This document shows, piece by piece, positions 1 to 6,105 of a DNA stretch of 6,105 bases. Location of the stretch: the NCBI GenBank assembly GCA_013696665.1, contig JACCYC010000100.1, forward strand, positions 1-6,105, read 5' to 3'. The notes beneath the pieces are model-generated. The model saw only the letters and a list, made by a program, of their open reading frames with translations, searched no databases and was not told the origin of the DNA. Every line of letters starts with the position of its first letter. Position 1 is the first letter of the stretch. Both the position numbers and the translations under genes were made by a program. The stretch is from Burkholderiaceae bacterium. GTDB taxonomy: Bacteria; Pseudomonadota; Gammaproteobacteria; Burkholderiales; Burkholderiaceae_F.

Positions 1-574
1 GTGCCGTCTCCCGCTGCGAATCACGCTCATCTCGAGTCCGAATCTCACACTCGACTTGATATTGCGAAAGGGCATCGATAGTAGCCGGAAATCCTTTTTC
101 CATCAACTGCTTATAGCGTCGTGCCGCGCGCGCTGGCAGGCTCGCGGTTAGGTAAATCTTGAGGCACGCATCCGGAAAAACAATGGTCCCCATGTCGCGC
201 CCGTCCGCAACTAATCCCGGCGGCCGCCGATGCGAGCGCTGCAGATCGAGCAGAGCCTGTCTGACTCCGACATGGACAGCGATCTTGGAGGCGAGCCGGC
301 TGACGCTCTCGGTTCGAATAGCGTCCGTTACATCATCGCCATCAAGCCGGATCCGCCCATCCAAAAATTCAGGCGCGAGTCTTTCTGCGATGGAGATGAG
401 CCGGGACTCATCAGCGTCGCCGCCGGATCCTTGCAATGCCTTCCACGCGACCAGTCGATAGAGCGAACCGCTGTCCAGATAACGAAACTTGAGTGCGGTC
501 GCCACGCGCTGTGCGATCGTGCCCTTACCCGAAGCGGTCGGCCCGTCGATCGATATCACCGGCACTGAAGTCAT
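1..574 (-). CDS. cmk: Cytidylate kinase (CMP/dCMP kinase), C-terminus cut by window edge
   Basis: Cytoplasmic kinase that transfers phosphate from ATP to CMP or dCMP, giving the diphosphates for RNA, DNA and CDP-lipid synthesis. Reading down from the ATG at 574-572 gives 191 residues with no stop before the window edge. The family is usually about 220-230 residues, so roughly 30-40 C-terminal residues are missing. Visible motifs: the P-loop GPTASGKGT at residues 11-19, the nucleoside-site motif YLDSGSLYR at 32-40, DGRDMGTIVFPDA at 124-136, and the LID-type RTRDERDSQRETA at 179-191. The final base fits the start of the proline that normally follows in this motif. The start codon overlaps the aroA stop as ATGA (574-571), and upstream there is only a weak GGCGGA-like ribosome site, so translation is probably coupled to aroA. 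In many beta- and gammaproteobacteria rpsA follows cmk, but that would lie outside this window. Nothing looks broken. Confidence 0.96.
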   Translation of the reverse strand, partial: MTSVPVISIDGPTASGKGTIAQRVATALKFRYLDSGSLYRLVAWKALQGSGGDADESRLISIAERLAPEFLDGRIRLDGDDVTDAIRTESVSRLASKIAVHVGVRQALLDLQRSHRRPPGLVADGRDMGTIVFPDACLKIYLTASLPARAARRYKQLMEKGFPATIDALSQYQVECEIRTRDERDSQRETA

Positions 575-1869
575 TGCCGCACCAGTTCCGCCAGGCGATC
601 GAAATAGTCGGGAAAGGTCTTGGCAACGCACTGTGGGTTGCGGATATGAACCCGGACCCCCGCAGCGGCAATCAGAGAAAAACACATCGCCATCCGATGG
701 TCATCGTAGGTGTCAATTGTCGCCTCCCGCCATTGCTGCGGCGGTGCGATGCGAATCCAGTCTGCGCCTTCCTCGACATCAGCGCCAACCTTTCGGAGCT
801 CGACCGCCATCGCAGCAATGCGATCCGTTTCCTTCACTCGCCACGACCCGATATTGCGCAGTGTGCTGGGCGCATCGGCAAATAACGCTGCGATTGCCAG
901 CGTCATCGCAGCGTCCGGAATTTGGTTGCAGTCCAGGTCCAACGCGCGCAGTCGACCGGCTGCAGGCGCGCGCGCCTCGATGTAATGCTCACCCCACGTG
1001 ATTTCCGCTCCCATGTCCGTGAGGGCATCTGCGAACCGAACATCGCCCTGCCTACTATCGCCGCCGACGCCCTCCACGCGCACCGGTCCGCCTGCGACGG
1101 CACCCAGCGCCAGAAAGTATGACGCGCTCGATGCATCGCCCTCGACCACAAACCGGCCCGGTGAGCTGTAGCGCGCCTTAGAAACGATGTAGTCAGTCGC
1201 GTCACGTGCGACGCTTACGCCGAAGTCTTTCATCAACGCCAGCGTGAGCTCGACGTACGGCTCCGAAATCAAACGCCCATCAACTGCGATTCTCAATCCA
1301 TTTTCGGGCGCGATCAACGGGGCCGACATCAGGAGGCCGCTGAGGAACTGACTCGAAACGTCGGCCTTGACCACCACGCGATCGCTCGACAGCGAACGCG
1401 CAGGCTCGATCAATAACGGAGGAAAGCCGGGCACGCCGAGATAGCTGATTCGAGCACCGATACGGTTTAGCGCATCGACCAGATCAGCAATCGGCCGCTC
1501 TCGCATCCGCGCCACGCCATCGAGCTGATATCTACCGCCGGAAAATGCGAGAGCCGCCGTCAGCGAACGAAATGCCGTACCGGCGTTCCCTAGAAACAGA
1601 GGAGCTTCTCGTGTCGGAAACACGCCGCCGCAACCTTTAACGCGCAGTTCGGTTTTGTTTTGCTCGAATGTCACGCCAAGGCCGCGTAACGCATCAAGCA
1701 TTACGCGTGTGTCTTCAGCATCAAGACAGTTCACCAAGGCCGTTGATTTGTCGGCAAGCGCCGACAGCAACAGTGCACGGTTGGAAATGCTTTTGGAACC
1801 GGGCAAAGACATTGCGCCGGAGGCGCTGCCGATCGGTTCAACGGTAAGAATGTCCGGCCGTGAAATCAC
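571..1869 (-). CDS. aroA: 3-phosphoshikimate 1-carboxyvinyltransferase (EPSP synthase), class I type
   Basis: Cytoplasmic shikimate-pathway enzyme that joins phosphoenolpyruvate to shikimate-3-phosphate, releasing phosphate and forming EPSP, the precursor of chorismate and the aromatic amino acids. It is 432 residues, full length for the family (E. coli 427). In order: LPGSKSISNRA at 22-32 with substrate-binding K26, S27 and R31; LFLGNAGTAFRSL at 91-103 in the PEP loop; RMRERPIADLVDAL at 121-134; VSSQFLSGLL at 171-180; EGDASSASYF at 243-252; IPDAAMT with catalytic D319; RVKETDR with E347 and R350; DDHRMAM with H391 and R392; AKTFPDYF with K417. The start is the GTG at 1869-1867: the next in-frame ATG (residue 20) would delete the first strand, and an in-frame stop lies at 1899-1897. 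No clear Shine-Dalgarno precedes it. Residue 102 is Ser where E. coli has Pro101 (see findings). The gene begins 38 bases after the pilin stop and overlaps cmk by four bases. Confidence 0.98.
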   Translation of the reverse strand: MISRPDILTVEPIGSASGAMSLPGSKSISNRALLLSALADKSTALVNCLDAEDTRVMLDALRGLGVTFEQNKTELRVKGCGGVFPTREAPLFLGNAGTAFRSLTAALAFSGGRYQLDGVARMRERPIADLVDALNRIGARISYLGVPGFPPLLIEPARSLSSDRVVVKADVSSQFLSGLLMSAPLIAPENGLRIAVDGRLISEPYVELTLALMKDFGVSVARDATDYIVSKARYSSPGRFVVEGDASSASYFLALGAVAGGPVRVEGVGGDSRQGDVRFADALTDMGAEITWGEHYIEARAPAAGRLRALDLDCNQIPDAAMTLAIAALFADAPSTLRNIGSWRVKETDRIAAMAVELRKVGADVEEGADWIRIAPPQQWREATIDTYDDHRMAMCFSLIAAAGVRVHIRNPQCVAKTFPDYFDRLAELVRQ

Positions 1870-1880
1870 GTGGTGATGAT
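1859..1880 (-). repeat. Overlapping short inverted repeats across the aroA start codon
   Basis: Two small inverted repeats share the GTG start of aroA. On the plus strand CGTGA-AA-TCACG fills 1859-1870. On the minus strand ATCAC-CAC-GTGAT fills 1878-1866, with the GTG in its 3' arm. Each arm is only five bases and the loops are two or three bases, so a stable hairpin is doubtful. They coincide with a start that has no visible Shine-Dalgarno sequence. A role in start accessibility or protein binding is speculation. Confidence 0.3.
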
Positions 1881-1907
1881 GCCACGCGAAGTTTGGCTAG
1901 CGCGCGG
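1870..1907 (-). other. 38-base spacer between pilin and aroA, no terminator seen
   Basis: This is the only non-coding gap in the window. On the minus strand it reads through a GC-rich TAGC/GCTA stretch just after the pilin stop and then into the ATCACCAC sequence before the aroA GTG. I see no stem followed by a T-run that would act as an intrinsic terminator, and it is too short to hold a full -35/-10 promoter with a leader. Transcription of aroA from the upstream pilus genes, or from a promoter inside the pilin gene, is the simplest inference. Confidence 0.6.
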
Positions 1908-2351
1908 CTAACGGCTCCAACAATACGCTGGGGCCGCGGGCAAGCGCTGACCCGTTTCGTTAATGGAGAACGCGCCGCATGGATCGGCCGCCATCGCCCC
2001 GACCGGAGTTGCGGTGATCAGGTACCCAATCCCAGCAGCCGCTATCGTCGGTGCAGCGATCGTGTACTTCGCCGTTCCTGTGGCGGGAACCTGGGCAAAG
2101 GGAAAGGCCGCGGGCGCAACAGTTGGGGTCGCCGTAGTGTCGCCGTAAACCCCTGTCTGCGTACGCCAGCGTTCCATCCACGTTGCGCCCTCCAGCAACG
2201 CGCTACGCGCTTCGGATCGGTTGCTCCGCTGAATATAAGCGGTGTAGTTCGGAATCGCGATGGCGGTCAGAACTGCAATGACCACCATCGTGATGATCAG
2301 CTCAATCAGGGTAAAGCCGCTCAGCGAACGCATCGACAAACGCTGCCTCAT
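1908..2351 (-). CDS. pilE: Type IV pilus minor pilin, PilE/ComP type
   Basis: Prepilin subunit of a type IV pilus, inserted in the inner membrane, cut by the prepilin peptidase (PilD) and taken into the pilus fibre. From the ATG at 2351 it has 147 residues: a basic leader (MRQRLSMRSLSG), cleavage after Gly12, then a 135-residue mature protein. The mature N-terminus FTLIELIITM carries Phe1 and Glu5, followed by a hydrophobic helix to about residue 21 and the classic Pro22 and Tyr24. Near the C-terminus two cysteines (mature C113 and C132) flank GAFSINETGQ and lie just before the terminal WSR, the disulfide-bonded D-region of PilE/ComP-like pilins. The start is chosen because ATGA at 2351-2348 overlaps the pilY1 stop. 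An in-frame ATG at 2333 would give a six-residue leader, and a GAGG lies 12 bases before it, so that start is a real alternative. The gene directly follows pilY1, the usual order of minor-pilin operons. Whether it acts in DNA binding like ComP cannot be judged here. Confidence 0.93.
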   Translation of the reverse strand: MRQRLSMRSLSGFTLIELIITMVVIAVLTAIAIPNYTAYIQRSNRSEARSALLEGATWMERWRTQTGVYGDTTATPTVAPAAFPFAQVPATGTAKYTIAAPTIAAAGIGYLITATPVGAMAADPCGAFSINETGQRLPAAPAYCWSR

Positions 2352-5300
2352 CGGACCGGCCGCCATGTTCTGAGCGGCATCAGGCCTGCACACGCGGTCG
2401 GAATGCGCGCCATTGTGCCGTCAACCTTCAAGCCGATATGTGCGCACGTTCCCGTTGCACCTAGCTGCTGGGCGCGCCCTGATGGCTGCTGCTTGTATTT
2501 CGGACTCTTCATCATGGCTATAGCGTCCGCCGCATTCATGCTTTCCACTGTCGTACCTGTGGGAGCGACAGGCTCGTAGATGGGCGGAGCAGCACTGACC
2601 AGTCCTGGCTGCACGCGTCGACCCACGACAGGACCGCTGACGCCCAGGAAGCCGGCTTCGCCCAAACCTCCAATCAAGTTAAAGCGATACACGTGAGACG
2701 TGCCGCCCGGCGTACACAAATCAGTACCCGCCTCCTGCTTCTGGAATGACGTGAACGTCAACACGCCGGCATCGAAAATCCCCGCCGACAAGATGCGCTC
2801 GCCTTCAAGCGGACCCAACTCGAGCTTCAGCGGTATGTAGAAGCCTTCCTTTGTCCAGTCGTAGGCTGCAAGATCGGCCGCTTTCAGCCGCCTGAACTCT
2901 CCGTTGGCAATGTCGGGCGTCATCACATTGTTGTCGTGATCCCACGGCGCGTCCTGTAAGGCAATCGATTTCAAACTTGCCTTCGCGATCGTCGGTATCT
3001 GCCCCTTGTCCCAGAGCACATACACCGCTTGTTCCTGCGTACTGATCTGGTCGCCCGGCTCAATCAGCTTTCCCGTGCCAAACCCGATATGCAGCCCTGA
3101 AATGCCATGCGGGGTAATGCGAGGAGCCGCCGAAATTGGCTGCGGACTGTTCAATGCGTCAGTGGCCGTGAATAACGGTGCTGGAACCGCGGCAACCTTA
3201 TTAAAGATCTCCCAACCCTTTTTCGAGCCAGCTCCGTCCGGATCATTGATATATCCGCCACTGAAGTCAAACTTCCACATATTGCCAAGCTTGTCACCGC
3301 CGTATACCGCAACGATGTTGCGACTGCCGTCGAATACCGGCGTGATGCCGCCCAGCCCGTTTTGCGCGGTGATTGGCAATGTGCTGCCGACGTTCGTCTT
3401 TATCGTCTTAAGCAGGTTACCGTTGAAAGCATCGAATACAAACAGCGTTGCCTGCTTGCTGACGCTGTCATATCCATTGCCCACCATGTATACCCAGCGA
3501 CCCGCGCCATTGGCCGCGCCCAACTCCTTGACGCTGCCAACAATGCCGGGCTGCAGAACGTTGCCCAAGTCGCTGACTACGTCTGGATCAGAGTGCTCCG
3601 AAGGCACGATGTCCCAAAGAACGTTGCCGGCGCTGAAGCCGCTCTGCGGCGATGTGACATCGACAGCAAAGATGCCCGCCGCGCCGGCACCTGTGGTGCC
3701 GACAGCAATCGTCTTCCACGCAGTCCCGTTGAAGATATCGCTCTCTATTACCGGACCATCAACGTAAAACCGGTGTGCATACGCCGGCGACGTCAAATCT
3801 TTCAGCGTAAAGAACAACGAACGCGGCACGAACGCAAAGACTTCCTTACCACTTGTGGGTTGCCCAACACGCGCATCGAGCACGTGGAACATGCCGTCGT
3901 TGGCACCGAACATGGCAACCGGCGTCCGTAACGTACGCTTGTAGACCACGTAGTCGTCGTACAGCGTGTCGCCCTGTGTCGCACCCACTGGAAGCACGAC
4001 GGAAGCCGCCGGTCGGCGCAGATAACCGTGGTCCGCCGACTTCGAATAGAGCGGCGTCGATGCAACGATGTCGCCCAGGATCGAATTCGTACGGTTACGG
4101 AATTGCCCGCCCGCAAAGCGAAGCTCTCTGGACTGATCGCCCCGCAGGTAATCGAGTACGGGGCTACTCGCCGCCGGAAGGCTTGGATCGAGGGCGCTCC
4201 TTTGCGGCCCGGTGAGGCTCGTCCAGTCAAACGCCACCGGCGAAGTGATCCCGGTTGAGGTGAAGATGGGACGAGCCGCCGGCGTGGCAAAGTTGATGCT
4301 CCAGACCGGGGCGGGTTGTATGCCGCCCGAAGTCAAGAAAGTAATCAACGCAACCTGATCAAACGCGCGGACGTACCCATCCCAAGTATTCGTGAAGAAT
4401 CCGCTTTGGATAATGAGGTTGCCGGCACCAACGGTGGAGCTGGAGAGCCCGGGCGAGGTGCCCGCGGCGTTATCCGAGCCGATCGCCGCGAACACCGCTT
4501 GAAGCGATGACTTCAAAGCCGCCGGTGACGTCGCCGAGAAGAAATCGCCTCCGCTGGCAAGTCCAGCACGCAACGTGTCGTTGATGCGGTTACCTGAAGG
4601 CGCAACTGTGTGAGTACAAGTGGGATTGAGCGCTGTGTCGTCGGCGTTATCGTCGAGCTGGCGGCAGGTTTCAAGGCCCACTTCTGGCCATCCAATCGAG
4701 TTGCGTGCATCGAAGTCCGTGCGCAGCGCAGGCACCCTTGCAGGGTCATCGACCGATGCGGTGACACCATAGCCGACGATGTAGGACGACATGTGCTGCC
4801 AGAACGCGCGGTTGCGCGGCGTCGTCTTGATCGAGTTCCGCAACGGCTCGTTGCCGGTGTCACGTAGATCGTGACTCCAGTAGTAGTGCAGTACATCGGT
4901 CAGCGTATCTTCCTGTGAGCTACCGAACCCACCCGTGATCTGCGGTTCGCTCCCCGCCAGGTATTGGTAGCTCAAAGCGGAACCCGTGTCGCGATCGGTT
5001 CCGGTGATCGCCGGACCATCGATCCTCATGGATCTGGACACCGAGCCTGGATTTACCAATGGACTGCGCGTCGATATCAACGGTGGTGATTCCAGCGTCG
5101 GCTGGCCGGCCGACAGCCGGGTCCATTCTCCGTCGGTCGCGAGCAGTGTGTAGTTGCGACGGCACCATAGGTGTTGCGACGGCGGCTCCGCTCCGACACC
5201 GGGGAACGCACCCCACGGGCCGGTGGACTCATTCCGCGAAAAATAGAGGCCCGCCGCGTGCATCGCCTCGCGATTCGGTGTAGGTCCAAGACCGTTAATG

Positions 5301-6105
5301 GTAAACAGCCAATTAAAAACAGCCTGCCGCGCTGGGTTCGGTATCGCGGAGAGCGGAGGATCGTAAACGGTGAATGGGCGCACGCCACGCTCCACGCCAC
5401 CGACGCTAGGTTGCGAGCCCGAAGGAGGATCGATAGCGGGGATGGAAGAGACTCTGTCACTCACGCTTTGCACATTCCAGGGGTTGCGTGAGTTCAGGAA
5501 ATAATTGATCCGGCCGTAGCCCATGCGCATGTACTGCTCTGGGCCGACCAGCTCTGAGGTCACTTCCGACACAACCGCAATTGCAGCAAACAAACGGCTG
5601 CGATAGTAGGTGTACCAGTTGGCATAGTTCTTGGCCTCCTGCTCCCACGTACACCACGTGCCGTCCTGGCCCGCAACCGTGCCCGCAAAAGGCGGAGTGC
5701 AGTCCGGTCGCGAACCGGCAGCAGCCGGTAGACCGGTCACGCCATCGACCACGTTGAATTTGGTCACGTCATTGATCAATGGGCGTGCGCCGGCCGTCCA
5801 CCCAGCCGCGCGATCGATCATGATCATGCGGTAGTTCGACAGATCCCTGATTTCAGCCGCACTGCGCGAGGGCGGACCGTCATAGACCACATAACGCGCA
5901 GGGGTCCAATAACCGCCCGTGTAGCGCGCGTCCGACGTCGTTGTCAGCGTCGACAGCCCAGTGCAGTACGACGCTCCGAGAGAGCTTCCGCACATTTGCT
6001 GCGTCGTTGCGGGACACGAGTAGTTATTCGTAATTTGCGTGTAGTTGTAAGTGCACTCCCATTCATATGTCGTGTAGGTCGTACACACCGATGCGGTGTA
6101 GTTCG
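2348..6105 (-). CDS. pilY1: PilY1-type pilus assembly/tip adhesin, N-terminus beyond window edge
   Basis: Large exported type IV pilus protein that promotes pilus extension and surface attachment at the tip. The frame is open to the window edge: 1251 residues are visible (residue 1 = codon 6103-6101), and the GTG at 6088 is an internal valine, not a start. The signal peptide and any first DxSxS metal motif of the vWA domain lie outside. Regions in order: a Cys/Tyr/Thr-rich segment at 1-67; remaining vWA-like parts with NWYTYYRSR near 162-170, a GPT motif at 273-275 and CRRNYTLLATDG at 314-325; DLRDTGNEPLRN and AFWQHMSSYIVGYGV near 412-447; LRGD at 653-656; then the Neisseria PilC/PilY1 beta-propeller with LGDIVASTPLY (676-686), FGANDGMFHVLDA (732-744), RFYVDGPV (778-785), GAGAAGIFAVDVT (805-817), GGDKLGNMWKFDF (935-947) and CTPGGTS (1130-1136). 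The stop overlaps the pilin ATG. The canonical Asp-rich calcium loop before GGDKLGN is absent. Thirteen cysteines are visible, suggesting several disulfides in an exported protein. Confidence 0.95.
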   Translation of the reverse strand, partial: NYTASVCTTYTTYEWECTYNYTQITNNYSCPATTQQMCGSSLGASYCTGLSTLTTTSDARYTGGYWTPARYVVYDGPPSRSAAEIRDLSNYRMIMIDRAAGWTAGARPLINDVTKFNVVDGVTGLPAAAGSRPDCTPPFAGTVAGQDGTWCTWEQEAKNYANWYTYYRSRLFAAIAVVSEVTSELVGPEQYMRMGYGRINYFLNSRNPWNVQSVSDRVSSIPAIDPPSGSQPSVGGVERGVRPFTVYDPPLSAIPNPARQAVFNWLFTINGLGPTPNREAMHAAGLYFSRNESTGPWGAFPGVGAEPPSQHLWCRRNYTLLATDGEWTRLSAGQPTLESPPLISTRSPLVNPGSVSRSMRIDGPAITGTDRDTGSALSYQYLAGSEPQITGGFGSSQEDTLTDVLHYYWSHDLRDTGNEPLRNSIKTTPRNRAFWQHMSSYIVGYGVTASVDDPARVPALRTDFDARNSIGWPEVGLETCRQLDDNADDTALNPTCTHTVAPSGNRINDTLRAGLASGGDFFSATSPAALKSSLQAVFAAIGSDNAAGTSPGLSSSTVGAGNLIIQSGFFTNTWDGYVRAFDQVALITFLTSGGIQPAPVWSINFATPAARPIFTSTGITSPVAFDWTSLTGPQRSALDPSLPAASSPVLDYLRGDQSRELRFAGGQFRNRTNSILGDIVASTPLYSKSADHGYLRRPAASVVLPVGATQGDTLYDDYVVYKRTLRTPVAMFGANDGMFHVLDARVGQPTSGKEVFAFVPRSLFFTLKDLTSPAYAHRFYVDGPVIESDIFNGTAWKTIAVGTTGAGAAGIFAVDVTSPQSGFSAGNVLWDIVPSEHSDPDVVSDLGNVLQPGIVGSVKELGAANGAGRWVYMVGNGYDSVSKQATLFVFDAFNGNLLKTIKTNVGSTLPITAQNGLGGITPVFDGSRNIVAVYGGDKLGNMWKFDFSGGYINDPDGAGSKKGWEIFNKVAAVPAPLFTATDALNSPQPISAAPRITPHGISGLHIGFGTGKLIEPGDQISTQEQAVYVLWDKGQIPTIAKASLKSIALQDAPWDHDNNVMTPDIANGEFRRLKAADLAAYDWTKEGFYIPLKLELGPLEGERILSAGIFDAGVLTFTSFQKQEAGTDLCTPGGTSHVYRFNLIGGLGEAGFLGVSGPVVGRRVQPGLVSAAPPIYEPVAPTGTTVESMNAADAIAMMKSPKYKQQPSGRAQQLGATGTCAHIGLKVDGTMARIPTACAGLMPLRTWRPVR

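Noticed and set aside
489..1001. 170-residue open frame on the plus strand
   Set aside because: It is antisense to cmk and aroA, whose motifs are intact. The translation has no family resemblance.
1894..1910. Possible terminator hairpin after the pilin stop (TAGC/GCTA with GCGCG between)
   Set aside because: The stem is only four bases and no T-run follows, so it does not qualify as an intrinsic terminator.
2352..2393. Upstream pilin start at 2393 (161 residues)
   Set aside because: It would add 14 residues and a 46-base overlap with pilY1, and give a 26-residue leader. The ATGA start at 2351 fits prepilin leaders better.
1860..2579. 239-residue open frame on the plus strand
   Set aside because: It is antisense to the pilin and the pilY1 end. 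The product is rich in Arg, Pro and His without domain features, as expected for a shadow of GC-rich coding sequence.
3006..3767. 253-residue open frame on the plus strand
   Set aside because: It lies wholly antisense to conserved PilY1 propeller motifs and shows no recognisable domain or ribosome site.
6086..6088. GTG at 6088 as the pilY1 start
   Set aside because: The frame stays open to the window edge, and the following sequence has no signal peptide, although PilY1 is exported. It is an internal valine.
1..6105. Mobile element, CRISPR array, tRNA or rRNA, or a new defence or biosynthetic system
   Set aside because: The window is filled by four recognisable genes. I saw no transposase, long direct or inverted repeats, spacer-repeat pattern or tRNA-like fold.

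Overview
The window reads as part of a proteobacterial chromosome, most likely a betaproteobacterium or a close gammaproteobacterium. The reasons are class I AroA and Cmk sequences of that type, the aroA-cmk junction, a pilY1-pilE minor-pilin pair, and moderately high GC. No ribosomal or other taxonomic marker is present, so the lineage is an inference.

All four genes lie on the minus strand and are packed almost without gaps, so transcription runs from high to low coordinates. First is pilY1 (6105-2348, N-terminus beyond the window), then a type IV minor pilin of PilE/ComP type (2351-1908), then aroA (1869-571), then cmk (574-1, C-terminus beyond the window). pilY1/pilin and aroA/cmk each join through a 4-base ATGA overlap, the usual sign of translational coupling. 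The pilin stop and the aroA start are only 38 bases apart, and I see no terminator or convincing promoter between them. No stretch longer than 38 bases lacks a gene.

Functionally there are two halves. PilY1 and the pilin belong to type IV pilus assembly: PilY1 is a tip-associated adhesin and priming factor, and the pilin is a minor subunit processed by the prepilin peptidase. AroA (EPSP synthase) catalyses the sixth step of the shikimate pathway. Cmk phosphorylates CMP and dCMP. The aroA-cmk pair is an old, common arrangement. Its direct attachment to the end of a pilus operon, without serC, pheA, hisC or tyrA upstream, is the less ordinary part.

I found no mobile element, CRISPR array, RNA gene or clearly new system. 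The points most worth a second look are a native serine in AroA at the position where Pro-to-Ser changes are known to lower glyphosate sensitivity, a PilY1 that lacks the usual Asp-rich calcium loop in its propeller, a Cys/Tyr/Thr-rich segment at the PilY1 N-terminal edge, and the pilus/shikimate gene junction itself.
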